Shown: one piece after another, positions 45,248-54,160 of the stretch | How positions within the stretch are numbered: the first letter of the stretch is position 1 | How the letters are laid out: each line of letters opens with the position of its first letter | Assembly (NCBI RefSeq): GCF_000025985.1 | Contig: NC_003228.3 | Coordinates: forward strand, 1,240,001-1,304,000 | Reading direction: 5' to 3' | DNA length: 64,000 nt | DNA from: Bacteroides fragilis NCTC 9343 | GTDB lineage: Bacteria > Bacteroidota > Bacteroidia > Bacteroidales > Bacteroidaceae | Position numbers and translations under genes: made by a program | The notes under the pieces: model-generated | Databases searched by the model: none | Seen by the model: the letters and a program-made list of their open reading frames with translations, nothing else | Told to the model about the DNA's origin: nothing

Positions 45248-45913
45248 ATGTATACCATTATTGTATCGAAAGAGTTAAAAGAAGCATGTCCTGTTTTTGC
45301 AGGGGTTGCTATATATGCTGAAGTGAAAAACACTTCTTATTGTGAAGGGCTTTGGGAGGAGATTCAATCTTTCACAGAAATGCTCACTGCAACAACCCGG
45401 TTGGAAGATATTAAGAAACAACCTGTGATAGCTGCCACACGTGAAGCCTACAAACGCTGCGGGAAAGATCCTGGGAGATATCGGCCGTCGGCCGAAGCGT
45501 TACGTCGCAGATTGATGCGGGGGATTGCTTTGTATCAGATTGATACTTTGGTCGATTTGATTAACCTGGTTTCTCTCCGGACCGGACATTCGATAGGTGG
45601 TTTTGATGCTGATAAGATAGCGGGCACTGGTCTGGAACTGGGGATCGGTAAGATCAATGAGCCTTTCGAAGGGATCGGGCGTGGTGTGCTGAATATCGAG
45701 GGGCTGCCGGTGTACCGGGATGCTGTGGGGGGAATAGGGACTCCGACCAGTGATAACGAACGGACAAAGATGGGGCTGGAAACAACACATATATTGGCTA
45801 TCGTTAATGGCTATAATGGTAAAGAAGGACTGCAGGAAGCTGCCGAAATGATACAAACTTTATTGAAAAAATACGCTGACTCGGACGGAGGAACAATTAC
45901 TTACTTTGAATAA
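45248..45913 (+). CDS. B3/B4 domain protein (PheT-like tRNA-binding fold)
   Basis: 221 residues matching the stand-alone B3_4 domain of phenylalanyl-tRNA synthetase beta chain (RRLMRGIALYQIDTLVDLIN, LVSLRTGHSIGGFDADKIAG). Proteins of this type are proposed to edit or bind aminoacyl-tRNA, but no activity is established. TREAYKRCGKDPGRYRPSAE is a conserved block. It starts 21 bases after pgeF. Confidence 0.88.
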   Translation: MYTIIVSKELKEACPVFAGVAIYAEVKNTSYCEGLWEEIQSFTEMLTATTRLEDIKKQPVIAATREAYKRCGKDPGRYRPSAEALRRRLMRGIALYQIDTLVDLINLVSLRTGHSIGGFDADKIAGTGLELGIGKINEPFEGIGRGVLNIEGLPVYRDAVGGIGTPTSDNERTKMGLETTHILAIVNGYNGKEGLQEAAEMIQTLLKKYADSDGGTITYFE

Positions 45914-45924
45914 CGAATATCCCC

Positions 45925-46656
45925 ATGAAAAACATATTCACTTTACTGATTTTATCTGTATGCTTTTTGTGTGCCAACATATCGGGTAGGGCACAGAACA
46001 AATTTTCGGATATGGAGGTCAATCATGTCCGGGTGGCTACACCGGGACTTTTTTCCAAGGAGAATTGTGTCATGCTGGATCTGAAGTCCCTGTCACGGAA
46101 TTACTCTTTCCCTTTGCCGGGAGGCAAAGTCATTTCGGGCTATGGAACACGTGGAGGCCATAGCGGTGACGACATAAAAACTTGTGCCCGCGATACGATT
46201 CGTGCAGCTTTTGACGGGGTGGTACGTATGGCTAAACCTTATGGTGCGTATGGCAATGTGATTGTGATACGACATCCCAATGGGTTGGAGACGGTATACA
46301 GTCATAATGTGAAGAATCTGGTAAAGAGTGGGGATGTGGTGAAAGCCGGAATGGCTATTGGCCTGACCGGACGTACCGGACGGGCTACTACCGAGCATCT
46401 GCATTTTGAGACGCGGATTAACGGACAACACTTTAATCCCGGTCTTATTTTTGATATGAAGAAGGGAACCTTGCGTACTGATTATTTGCAATGTACGAAG
46501 AAAGGTAAGGGAATTGTTGTTAAAGCTTTGAAAAGCGAAAAAGTCCTTCCTAAATATAAAACTCTTTCGCCTTTCCTATATGAACTGCCCGGGATTAAAA
46601 AACCGGTATGGAATATACCAGCCCTAGCGAGATCCGCTGCGTATTCGGGTCTATAG
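45925..46656 (+). CDS. M23 (LytM-type) peptidase, secreted
   Basis: 243 residues with a signal peptide (about 1-23). The LytM metal motifs are GYGTRGGHSGDDIKT (H-x3-D) and TEHLHFETRI (HLH), with VIRHPNGLETVYSHNVKN between. Such enzymes cut peptidoglycan cross-links or act as activators of amidases. The C-terminus is cryptically overlapped: the last 62 bases are antisense to the end of the porin gene, and no terminator fits between them. Confidence 0.88.
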   Translation: MKNIFTLLILSVCFLCANISGRAQNKFSDMEVNHVRVATPGLFSKENCVMLDLKSLSRNYSFPLPGGKVISGYGTRGGHSGDDIKTCARDTIRAAFDGVVRMAKPYGAYGNVIVIRHPNGLETVYSHNVKNLVKSGDVVKAGMAIGLTGRTGRATTEHLHFETRINGQHFNPGLIFDMKKGTLRTDYLQCTKKGKGIVVKALKSEKVLPKYKTLSPFLYELPGIKKPVWNIPALARSAAYSGL

Positions 46657-47779
46657 CATCTAAATTGCGGGCGGGTTTCAATAGTTTATTCCGTTTGTAT
46701 TGATAGTGCAAGAAGATCAATAGTTCGCTGTTCCTCATTGGATAGTATTCCACACAAACTTGTCCGCACCATGTCCGGCGATAGGTACCTTTTTCAAAGA
46801 TACCGTTAGCTTTATAAATTTTTCCGGATTCGTAAATACCTTTCAGGTAAGCATTCCAATTAGGGTGGAAGCGGTAGTCTACATTGGCAATCGTGGTAAA
46901 ATACTCGGTATGTTGGGCTGTCTGCGGGTTTTCCAAGTCTATGCGAGGTAAGGCGCTGATAATGCCTTTATTATCTATTCCTTGTCGGGAGTACATGAAA
47001 TCCATATAAGCGATCCATGGACCTTTTTCGTAAACATTGCCTGCGGTAAGATACATTATATTTCTTCCTTTGGCCTGCTGTCCCCATGAAGCGGCGTATC
47101 TCAACTGAATGGCTTTGTCCAGATAATAACTGTTCCAGTTAATGGTCGATATCAGAGGTACTTTGGTAGCTTCGACATCTGTCGGCAGGCCGTGAAGGTA
47201 AGTATCTGCGTCTCCACCGTTACGGTTGTTGACTATCTGAAAATTGAGTTCTTGAGTCGGAGTCACATTCCAAGTGGCAGATACTCCCGCCAGAAAGCAG
47301 TTTACATAATTATTAAACTCGCTGAATTCACGTACTTTAATCGGATTGACATAGTACTCATAGCCTCCCAGCATAAGAAATTGCTTTCCGGCCGTGATGG
47401 AAAAGCGATCGGAAAGGTGATAGGTCAGATAAGCATACTCTACGGAAGAGGACAGATTATCCAGAGCAAAGGGGTTGCTGTATTTATTAAAAGATTGCCG
47501 GAAATGGTAAGAGAACTTCCGGTTGATATTTCCTATGATTTCCAGCTTAAACCGGTTTAACTTGAAAGCAACTTCATCTAACTCATTTTCAGTAAAAGAG
47601 GCAGCACATGAAGTATATAATTGGAGATTCATGTGAGCGGAAAATCCTTTGTTCTCTTTTCCGGTGACGCGTTCGATCACAGAGGGGATAGAGTCTTTGG
47701 GGGAAATAATTGGTTGTTGTTGAGCTGCAACAGTGCTCATGGTAAACAAGGTTACCAAAAGGAAGACGTGTCTTTTCAT
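46595..47779 (-). CDS. Phosphate-selective-type porin (OprP/O)
   Basis: 394 residues with a signal peptide (1-19, ending VAAQ). The barrel body has SITAGKQFLMLGGYEYYVNP and RFHPNWNAYLKGIYESGKIY, as in the OprO/OprP-like family in Bacteroidetes. The final residues GLVYSIPVF end in Phe, the usual signal for outer-membrane insertion, which supports the stop at 46595 although the gene overlaps the convergent M23 gene by 62 bases. Minus-strand -7 box TATTTTTG at 47814-47821. Confidence 0.82.
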   Translation of the reverse strand: MKRHVFLLVTLFTMSTVAAQQQPIISPKDSIPSVIERVTGKENKGFSAHMNLQLYTSCAASFTENELDEVAFKLNRFKLEIIGNINRKFSYHFRQSFNKYSNPFALDNLSSSVEYAYLTYHLSDRFSITAGKQFLMLGGYEYYVNPIKVREFSEFNNYVNCFLAGVSATWNVTPTQELNFQIVNNRNGGDADTYLHGLPTDVEATKVPLISTINWNSYYLDKAIQLRYAASWGQQAKGRNIMYLTAGNVYEKGPWIAYMDFMYSRQGIDNKGIISALPRIDLENPQTAQHTEYFTTIANVDYRFHPNWNAYLKGIYESGKIYKANGIFEKGTYRRTWCGQVCVEYYPMRNSELLIFLHYQYKRNKLLKPARNLDAIDPNTQRISLGLVYSIPVF

Positions 47780-47897
47780 ATTTGTGAAATCTCTTAGGGT
47801 TAATAAAGTGATGCAAAAATAATAAAAAAACGTCTTCCTTTCGGTTATTCTAGGGTAAAACTAAAACTGTTTGTTTCTCCTTTACCTTCTTTTTCTA

Positions 47898-49052
47898 TCA
47901 GTCTACAAATTTCAGGCAAACAGGTTTATCTACTTTTATATCTTTCTTGATATCAGTTAATAATCCGGTAGCCTGATCTCTTTCAAATATTTGAATGACA
48001 TTGGTGTCGCGGCAAGCTACCAATAAGTATTTGCCGTTGGGAGTGATGATAAAGTTGCGTGGATGGATTCCCGTTAACTGATAACCTACCTTGGTTAGGG
48101 TACCGTTGGTCTCATCAACTTTAAAGATAGCTACTCCGTCTGCTTTCAAGCGGTTGCTGGCATAGAGATATTTTCCGTCCGGGCTAAGGTGGATGTCACC
48201 GCTTCCCTGTGCGTTTACAGTGTCAGCCGCAACAGTTTGAATTTCGTCCAACATTCCGTCAGCATATCGAAAAGCGATTACCGTCCCTCCGATTTCATTA
48301 ATAAGGTAGGCAAACTTACCGTCTGAATTGAATATCAGATGCCGGGGGCCGGAACCGGGAGCAACTTTAAAAGCTTCCGGGGTACCTTTTGTGAGGAATT
48401 TCTCTTTGTTATCGGCATTGGCATTAGGGTTGATATTGAATTTATGTATCTGATCGGTACCTAAGTCGTCTGCCAGTAAATATTTACCGTCGGGGGTAAT
48501 ACGTACACAGTGTAGGTGAGGCATCGTCTGCCGTTCTTTGTCCGGACCGGAACCTTTAAATTCGATTACGTCTGAGGCGGGTAGCAATGCTCCGTCTTGT
48601 CCGATAGGAAAGACGGTAATACTTCCACCGCTATAATTGGCTGTGACGATGTTCTTTCCGTTGGTGGTCAGATAGCACGGATCGGCTCCCATTGTTTTTT
48701 GTGTATTCAATAAGTGTAGAGTTCCTTTTTCTTTGTCGAAGGCAAAGGCGCTGACTGCGGCCTGGTCTTTGCTAAATTCATTGACGGAGTAGACAAACTT
48801 TCCGTCCGCTGATGGAATGAGGTATGAAGGGTTTGCTACTTCCGCATCACTCAGTGGGAGCGATTCTCCGGTTTCTTCGTTGAATCGGAAAGTATAGATG
48901 CCTTTGCTGTTGCCGGAAGTGTAAGTTCCGACCAGCATTGTTAATTCACTGTCAGTGGTTGACGGATCTGTCGGCTGAGCTGTTGTCTTTTTGGGGGAGC
49001 AACTGGCTACAATCATACCGGCAGCACAGATACTAATGATTTTCTTGACCAT
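47898..49052 (-). CDS. Lactonase-family beta-propeller lipoprotein (Pgl/YbhE-type)
   Basis: 384 residues from the ATG at 49052; an upstream ATG at 49112 adds a poor N-terminus, while this one gives a signal peptide with lipobox MIVASCSPKK. The body is a seven-bladed 6-phosphogluconolactonase fold, with repeats such as SPDGKYLYASNRLKADGVAI and TPNGKYLLVACRDTNVIQIF. Being exported, it probably does not serve the pentose phosphate pathway, so 'lactonase' is a fold label. A TAACTTTG -7 box lies at 49110-49117 on the minus strand. Confidence 0.87.
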   Translation of the reverse strand: MVKKIISICAAGMIVASCSPKKTTAQPTDPSTTDSELTMLVGTYTSGNSKGIYTFRFNEETGESLPLSDAEVANPSYLIPSADGKFVYSVNEFSKDQAAVSAFAFDKEKGTLHLLNTQKTMGADPCYLTTNGKNIVTANYSGGSITVFPIGQDGALLPASDVIEFKGSGPDKERQTMPHLHCVRITPDGKYLLADDLGTDQIHKFNINPNANADNKEKFLTKGTPEAFKVAPGSGPRHLIFNSDGKFAYLINEIGGTVIAFRYADGMLDEIQTVAADTVNAQGSGDIHLSPDGKYLYASNRLKADGVAIFKVDETNGTLTKVGYQLTGIHPRNFIITPNGKYLLVACRDTNVIQIFERDQATGLLTDIKKDIKVDKPVCLKFVD

Positions 49053-49200
49053 AATGAATAGATGTTGTTTTGAGATTTTGTTGGTTGTCTTTGTTACATT
49101 CTGAAAATACAAAGTTAGTATAATCTCCTGTGTTTCTTTCCGGAATGAATAAAATATCTAAAATCCACCCTCTTTTTCTTTCTATATGACGAATATTATC

Positions 49201-49208
49201 TATCTTTG
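49201..49208 (+). promoter_or_regulatory. -7 promoter box for ssrA
   Basis: TATCTTTG, a full match to TAnnTTTG, 38 bases before the tmRNA 5' end. The -33 region (TTTC near 49175-49182) is weak. Confidence 0.5.
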
Positions 49209-49245
49209 CACCTACATAAGTGGTTACCACTTCCTCATTTCAAAA

Positions 49246-49640
49246 GGGGTTGACTGGTTTTGACAGCGGGCAGAAATGGTGGGTAAGCATGCAGTGCGTC
49301 GGTGATTTGCACTTTAATCTCAGTTATCAAAATTTTATCTGGCGAAACTAATTACGCTCTTGCTGCTTAATCGAATCATAGTAGATTAGCTTAATCCAGG
49401 CACCAGGTGCCAGGACGAGACATCACTCGGAAGCTGTTGCTCCGAAGCATTCCGGTTCAGTGGTGCAGTTACATCGGGGATAGTCAGAAGTGGCCTTGCG
49501 CTTCTGATGAAACTTTAAAGGATAAGGCAGGAATTGATGGCTTTGGTTCTGCTCCTGCACGAAAAACTTAGGCAAAGATAAGCATGTAGAAAGCTTATGA
49601 TTTCCTCGTTTGGACGAGGGTTCGAATCCCTCCAGCTCCA
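49246..49640 (+). ncRNA. ssrA: Transfer-messenger RNA (tmRNA)
   Basis: Rescues stalled ribosomes with a tRNA-like acceptor and a short message. The 5' end GGGGTTG pairs with CAGCTCC at the 3' end in a 7-bp acceptor stem. The T-arm loop region GGGTTCGAATCCC precedes it. The tag frame near 49341-49369 reads GETNYALAA and then a TAA stop, preceded by the non-encoded Ala. The discriminator A (49640) is followed by CTT, so CCA is added after transcription. A terminator hairpin follows. Confidence 0.97.
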
Positions 49641-49649
49641 CTTTATGAC

Positions 49650-49690
49650 AAAAAGGTCCTCCTGAACTTATAAATTCAGGGGGACTTTTT
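49650..49690 (+). terminator. Terminator after ssrA
   Basis: AAAAAGGTCCTCCTGAA and TTCAGGGGGACTTTTT form an imperfect stem of about 16 bp around ATAA-rich bases, followed by T5 in the arm and GGG. Confidence 0.75.
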
Positions 49691-50137
49691 GGGTTAATAA
49701 GATCCCAATTGTCCGGGTTATAAAGTTCTTCTCTAACGTAAGTTGTTGAAATATATTGGATTAACTTCATTTTATCCCCAATTATTTGTCCGGGTAATTT
49801 ATTTTGTTTTTTAAAATAAACACTCTACATTTGGCTTCGGAGTAATTTGTCATAGAGAATCGACAAATGAAAAACAATCTGATTCCAAGTCTGGTTAAGG
49901 AAATTATTGTCTACCCATATTTGTTCCTAATTCATATTCTGGAAAATGCCCCGTTAATCTGTCTTTTTTTTATTAGAAACCATATTTGGAAAACAAATTG
50001 AATATTATCCCGTTCTAATGTAGATCAGATTGATTTTTCATGTAAGTCACCTCTCTCAATGTCTTGTTACTAATAAATAAACTATGTGAACATCTCATTG
50101 CTGTTATTTTGTTAATATCCACTACGATAACTGAGAG

Positions 50138-50169
50138 GGATTTAAAGCGTGTAGGAGCGCTACAAATCC
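50138..50169 (+). promoter_or_regulatory. Dyad upstream of the split regulator
   Basis: GGATTT at 50138-50143 pairs with AAATCC at 50164-50169; within it GTAG/CTAC (50151-50154 with 50160-50163) encloses GAGCG. It is an interrupted dyad, possibly a binding site or an RNA hairpin in a leader. Nothing else identifies it. Confidence 0.35.
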
Positions 50170-50287
50170 GATCACCTCCTTACGTGACGTGAAGAAGGTA
50201 GTATTTCTTTTCCCCCTCCCTCGCTACCTCTTGTTTGATTCTTGCTTTTTATAAACTACTCCATTTAAATTATAACAAACAAATAGA

Positions 50288-52972
50288 ATGAAATATATTA
50301 TATACTTCATGATGATGTTGTATGGTTCATTATGTCATGCCATCGTTTGCAAACACATTGTAGAAAGAAGTGAAACGAATACTCGTAAAGTGTATCAGAT
50401 CCAAAGGGATGCTCTGGGTTATATGTGGTTTATGAACCATGCCGGAATCAGTCGGTTTGATGGGACCAAGCTAAAACACTATAAACTGCCGGCCGAAGGG
50501 CGAACCATGGATTATTATATGGGCAATTGCCGGTTGCTTACAGATAATCGGAATGGGTTGTGGGTAGTCACCCGTAATGGATATTTATGGATGTACAATC
50601 CATCATTGGATAAATTCGAATGCAGGAATCATCTGGTTATTCCGAATGATGTTTCCCTTCATTTTCTCTGCGTAGATAACAGTAGTCATATCTGGTTTTC
50701 TGTCGGAAACCGGTTGATAGCCTATCAAATACTATCTAATACTTTTCATCGGGTGGATCATAGCCTGGCAACGATTTCCTGTATGGTAGAGGTGGCTCCG
50801 GGAGAGTATTTTGTAGGTTCGGATGAAGGGCTGTTCGGAATTACAATAAAGAATTATGCCGTCGACAGGCAAACCGGAGAATTGTCCGGTAAAAGATATA
50901 GCCGGATACATGAAATACTTTTTCATCCTTATACCCAAAGATTGGTTATGTTTGATTATTCGGAAGGATTAGGGGTATGGGATATGAAGTCGGAGCAATT
51001 GGTTGGTACTTGGAACCGATTGTTGAATAGTCGGGTCAGTGGTCTGAGGATATGGGATGACCGGACTGTTTTGGTAGCTACAGATGGTGAGGGAATATTT
51101 CGTATGGATATCGTTAATCCGGATATTACATCTTTTATACAAACTGATTTTGAGAATGATAATTCAATTCGTACCAACCGGATTGCTGACGTGTTTGTAG
51201 ATGATCAGAAACTTATCTGGGTGGCGGATTATCCGGAAGGCGTATCAATGATCGATGTGGAATCTCCTGATGATTATAAATGGTACAGGGCACGGTCCGG
51301 GGACAGTCATCCACTGACCAACAATCGGATAAATGCGGTTCTGCATGATTCGGATGGGGATGTCTGGTTTGCAACGGATCACGGTATCAGTTGTTTTCAT
51401 CCGTCGACAGGCTTATGGAACCGGATTGTTACGCCTCTTCCTTGTCAGATGTATACTGCATTGTGTGAAGTAAAGCCGGGAGAGATATGTGCCGGGAACT
51501 ATGTACACGGTTTGTTCTTCATCCGAAAGAAAAGTAATTATTCGGTTACACCGTATGTACGTATTTCAGGAGTAAACGCATTGTGTCGTAAGGATAAAGA
51601 CGGTTTTTGGATTGGAACGGATGAAGGGGTGTTTTTTTATTGTCCGGAAAACGATAGTATCGTGGAGGTAAAACGCTTGTCCGGTTTACACATTCATGCT
51701 TTGCATCAGTCCGATGATTGTCTTTATATTGGGACTGAAGGAAACGGATTAATGGTCTATCATCCGGAGCATGAGCAGATGGATACGGTTGCTGCTTTAG
51801 GAACCGGTAATGTATATGCTGTTTGGTCGGATGATAGCAGGCGGTTAATGGGAAGCAGTGATGGGTTTGCTTTCTCGCTCGATCTTGTACAACATTCATA
51901 TTACAGGTTTCTGAGTAAAGGAATTCGGATTACATCGGGTACTTTCTTAGGTAATGGAAGATACATTTTGGGCACCTATCAAGGCGCAATTGAGTATGAT
52001 AAACAAAAGGCTCGACCGCTGCGTAAAGCTTGTTTGGGATTTTACTTGGACGAACTTCGGGTTTTGGACAAAGAGGTGACCGTCGAAACGGAGAATTCTC
52101 CATTGAAGAAAGCTCTGAACTGTACAGCTACGTTACAGTTGGAGCACAATGAAAATACTTTTTCGTTTACGGCTACTGCCATTCGCTATACTGAAAAGCA
52201 GGATATAGCTTACAGTTGGAAACTCGATCATACGGATTGGAGTGCTCCGTCTGTAGATAATAGAATTCGTTTTTCGAACCTTCCTCCGGGTGAATATATC
52301 TTTTCTGTGCGGGCGTTATCCATTGATAACGGTCGGCCGTTTGCGCAAAGAAATATGCACATCATCATTCGTCAACCCCTTTGGAAGACAGGTGGAGCTT
52401 TCCTTTGTTACGGTCTTTTGGCACTTATGTTGGGCTCTCTGGCCGTACGTTCATGGTTCGTATGGCAAGACAGAAACCTTTCAAGAGAACAAGTACGGTT
52501 GTTTGCGAATACGACACGTAACCTTTGTCTACCACTTACACTGATAAAAGTTCCTTTGGAATATCTTTATGAAAAGTCATCTTCCGAACTTGTTAGTAAC
52601 GTATTGCAACAGATAAAGGGAGTGAACAATTTATTGGCTGAGCTGGAAAATATCAGTCGTGTTTCTGCTGCTCCGGGGCGTCTGTCGCTTGCCGACTATG
52701 AGTTATCCATATTCTTGAAAGAGACAGTAGCCCGAATTAGAGATTATATCAGCGAGAAGGACATTATGCTCCGTTGGACGGAGGAGCCTGCCTTTGCTAC
52801 CGTATGCCTCGATAAGGATAAGATGTCTGCCATTCTTAGAAACCTGTTAATGGCTTTTACAGACAGTATGGATCGAGGTGGCGAAATTCTTCTGAGTACT
52901 TCGTGTAACAATCAAAAGTGGGAGTTGAGGCTGGAATCTGAGGATAACGGGTTTCTTAAAAAAAAATTCTAA
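50288..52972 (+). CDS. Hybrid two-component regulator, N-terminal part (propeller, Y_Y_Y, degenerate kinase)
   Basis: 894 residues. A signal peptide (1-18) precedes two-component propeller repeats (about 30-590, e.g. DALGYMWFMNHAGISRFDGT and DSDGDVWFATDHGISCFHPS), a Y_Y_Y domain (about 625-690), one membrane helix (about 700-722) and a kinase-like part. The usual H-box His is replaced: F739 onwards reads FANTTRNLCLPLTLI, with R744 where His should be. The frame stops (TAA 52970) immediately after an A9 run at 52958-52966. One extra A, or a -1 shift, joins it to the gene at 53011 to give a 1,246-residue hybrid. Likely senses a polysaccharide breakdown product in related proteins, but no such locus lies beside it. 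Confidence 0.85.
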   Translation: MKYIIYFMMMLYGSLCHAIVCKHIVERSETNTRKVYQIQRDALGYMWFMNHAGISRFDGTKLKHYKLPAEGRTMDYYMGNCRLLTDNRNGLWVVTRNGYLWMYNPSLDKFECRNHLVIPNDVSLHFLCVDNSSHIWFSVGNRLIAYQILSNTFHRVDHSLATISCMVEVAPGEYFVGSDEGLFGITIKNYAVDRQTGELSGKRYSRIHEILFHPYTQRLVMFDYSEGLGVWDMKSEQLVGTWNRLLNSRVSGLRIWDDRTVLVATDGEGIFRMDIVNPDITSFIQTDFENDNSIRTNRIADVFVDDQKLIWVADYPEGVSMIDVESPDDYKWYRARSGDSHPLTNNRINAVLHDSDGDVWFATDHGISCFHPSTGLWNRIVTPLPCQMYTALCEVKPGEICAGNYVHGLFFIRKKSNYSVTPYVRISGVNALCRKDKDGFWIGTDEGVFFYCPENDSIVEVKRLSGLHIHALHQSDDCLYIGTEGNGLMVYHPEHEQMDTVAALGTGNVYAVWSDDSRRLMGSSDGFAFSLDLVQHSYYRFLSKGIRITSGTFLGNGRYILGTYQGAIEYDKQKARPLRKACLGFYLDELRVLDKEVTVETENSPLKKALNCTATLQLEHNENTFSFTATAIRYTEKQDIAYSWKLDHTDWSAPSVDNRIRFSNLPPGEYIFSVRALSIDNGRPFAQRNMHIIIRQPLWKTGGAFLCYGLLALMLGSLAVRSWFVWQDRNLSREQVRLFANTTRNLCLPLTLIKVPLEYLYEKSSSELVSNVLQQIKGVNNLLAELENISRVSAAPGRLSLADYELSIFLKETVARIRDYISEKDIMLRWTEEPAFATVCLDKDKMSAILRNLLMAFTDSMDRGGEILLSTSCNNQKWELRLESEDNGFLKKKF
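52958..52966 (+). other. A9 homopolymer at the frameshift point
   Basis: Nine A residues containing the slippery heptamer AAAAAAA, exactly where the regulator frame breaks. A -1 ribosomal shift, or one additional A in DNA or RNA, restores the downstream frame without any intervening stop. Confidence 0.7.
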
Positions 52973-53010
52973 ATTATAAAGGGTTCGTTTCGGGAGGTTC
53001 TTCCGAGACA

Positions 53011-54027
53011 ATGAGTTGGCTATTTATACGTAAATTAATCTGTTTGCATAAAGGTAAAATCAAATTTGCTTATAAAGAAGAACAAAAACTGGTGCTTATT
53101 TTAATTTTTCCTATTGTCATCCGGCAATCGGAAAGAGTTTCTGAATTCTCCGGGATATTATCCGTACCGGAGCTCTCCACAGGGAATAGTGAGTTGTTGT
53201 CGGTTACCGGAATGCTGCCGACAGTGAAAACTTCTGAGCAGAAACGTCCGGATAAGAAAAAAGAGAAACATTCTCTGGTATTGGTTGAAAGGAATAAGGA
53301 TTTGTGTAATTATCTTGTGCAAATCCTGATGAAGGAGTATAAGATTGTGTCTGTTTGTGATGCGGAGGCGGCCTTTGAGACTGTGTGTGAACAATGTCCG
53401 GATGCAGTACTGGCTTCTTCTGTTCTTACCCGTATTTCGGGTGAGGAACTTGCCGTTCGGATTAAATCGGATGACAGAGTAGCACATATTCCGGTAATAT
53501 TGTTAGTGAAACCGGGAGAGGATGACCGGTACATTCAACGGAATGCCGATCTTTATGTGTGGATGCCTTTTGCCATATCATCTTTAAAGACTGAGATTGC
53601 AGCTTTGATTGCTAACCGGGAAATGATCCGTAAGAGGTATATTCGTTTGGCCTTGGGGGGTGAGGCCTCGGACCCTATCGATAAAGAGGTAGAGTCATCA
53701 GAAGGTGATCAGGAGTTTATTCGTCAGGTGAGAAGTCTGATTGAAGAGAGGATGACCGATTCCGGATTTAAGATTGGTGAACTGAGCGGCTGCATGAATA
53801 TGAGTCGTTCGAGTTTTTATAATAAGATTAAGGAGATAACCGGACATGCTCCTGCGGACTATGTTCGTAATGTGCGGCTCAACAGAGCATTGGTTTTGTT
53901 AATGAGCAGAAAGTATACGGTGGCTGAGGTTGCGGATATGACGGGTTTCAGTGATCCTAAATACTTCGGGATCGTGTTTAAGAAATATTATGGGGGCTCA
54001 CCGACGAAGTATATAAACAATTTATAG
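53011..54027 (+). CDS. Hybrid two-component regulator, C-terminal part (kinase tail, receiver-like, AraC)
   Basis: 338 residues from the first ATG in frame, which is probably not a native start. Residues 3-35 are the tail of a HATPase domain (FIRKLICLHKGKIKFAYKEE, then LILIFPI). A receiver-like domain (about 85-200) follows; its phospho-acceptor position is S136 in PDAVLASSVL, and ER replaces the acidic pair in VLVERNKDL. The AraC-type helix-turn-helix (about 235-338, FKIGELSGCMNMSRSSFYNK and VAEVADMTGFSDPKYFG) looks intact. A strong terminator follows. Alone, it might act as a free AraC regulator if translated. Confidence 0.82.
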   Translation: MSWLFIRKLICLHKGKIKFAYKEEQKLVLILIFPIVIRQSERVSEFSGILSVPELSTGNSELLSVTGMLPTVKTSEQKRPDKKKEKHSLVLVERNKDLCNYLVQILMKEYKIVSVCDAEAAFETVCEQCPDAVLASSVLTRISGEELAVRIKSDDRVAHIPVILLVKPGEDDRYIQRNADLYVWMPFAISSLKTEIAALIANREMIRKRYIRLALGGEASDPIDKEVESSEGDQEFIRQVRSLIEERMTDSGFKIGELSGCMNMSRSSFYNKIKEITGHAPADYVRNVRLNRALVLLMSRKYTVAEVADMTGFSDPKYFGIVFKKYYGGSPTKYINNL

Positions 54028-54034
54028 ACCGACA

Positions 54035-54075
54035 GAAGACCGGTAAGGGAGCCACCTTGCCGGTCTTCATTTTAT
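54035..54075 (+). terminator. Terminator after the split regulator
   Basis: A 14-bp stem (54035-54048 with 54055-54068, one G-U pair) with a 6-base loop, followed by ATTTTATT. Confidence 0.85.
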
Positions 54076-54112
54076 TAACTAATCCGGTCGACTGGATTGA
54101 GAGAATTACTCT

Positions 54113-54120
54113 TATCTTTG
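54113..54120 (+). promoter_or_regulatory. -7 promoter box for dinB
   Basis: TATCTTTG, full TAnnTTTG match, 40 bases before the dinB ATG. No convincing -33. No LexA-like site was recognised. Confidence 0.45.
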
Positions 54121-54160
54121 CTATCCGAAAGGAGAACTGCGATGCAGAAGGATTGCAGAG

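Larger units (their letters stand above)
49641..50287. other. Intergenic stretch between ssrA and the split regulator
   Basis: 647 bases without a convincing gene. It has the ssrA terminator (49650-49690), an AT-rich middle with no repeats noted, and a GGATTT/AAATCC-bounded hairpin at 50138-50169 (stem GTAG/CTAC inside). ACGTGACGTG follows at 50182-50191. No strong -33/-7 promoter was found for the downstream gene. Confidence 0.6.

Noticed and set aside
49423..49770. Open frame of about 115 codons on the minus strand across the tmRNA 3' half
   Set aside because: It is antisense to a clearly structured RNA gene; no promoter, no family pattern.
50171..50181. ATCACCTCCTT resembling the 3' end of 16S rRNA
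   Set aside because: Only 11 bases match, with no other rRNA sequence around; chance is likely.
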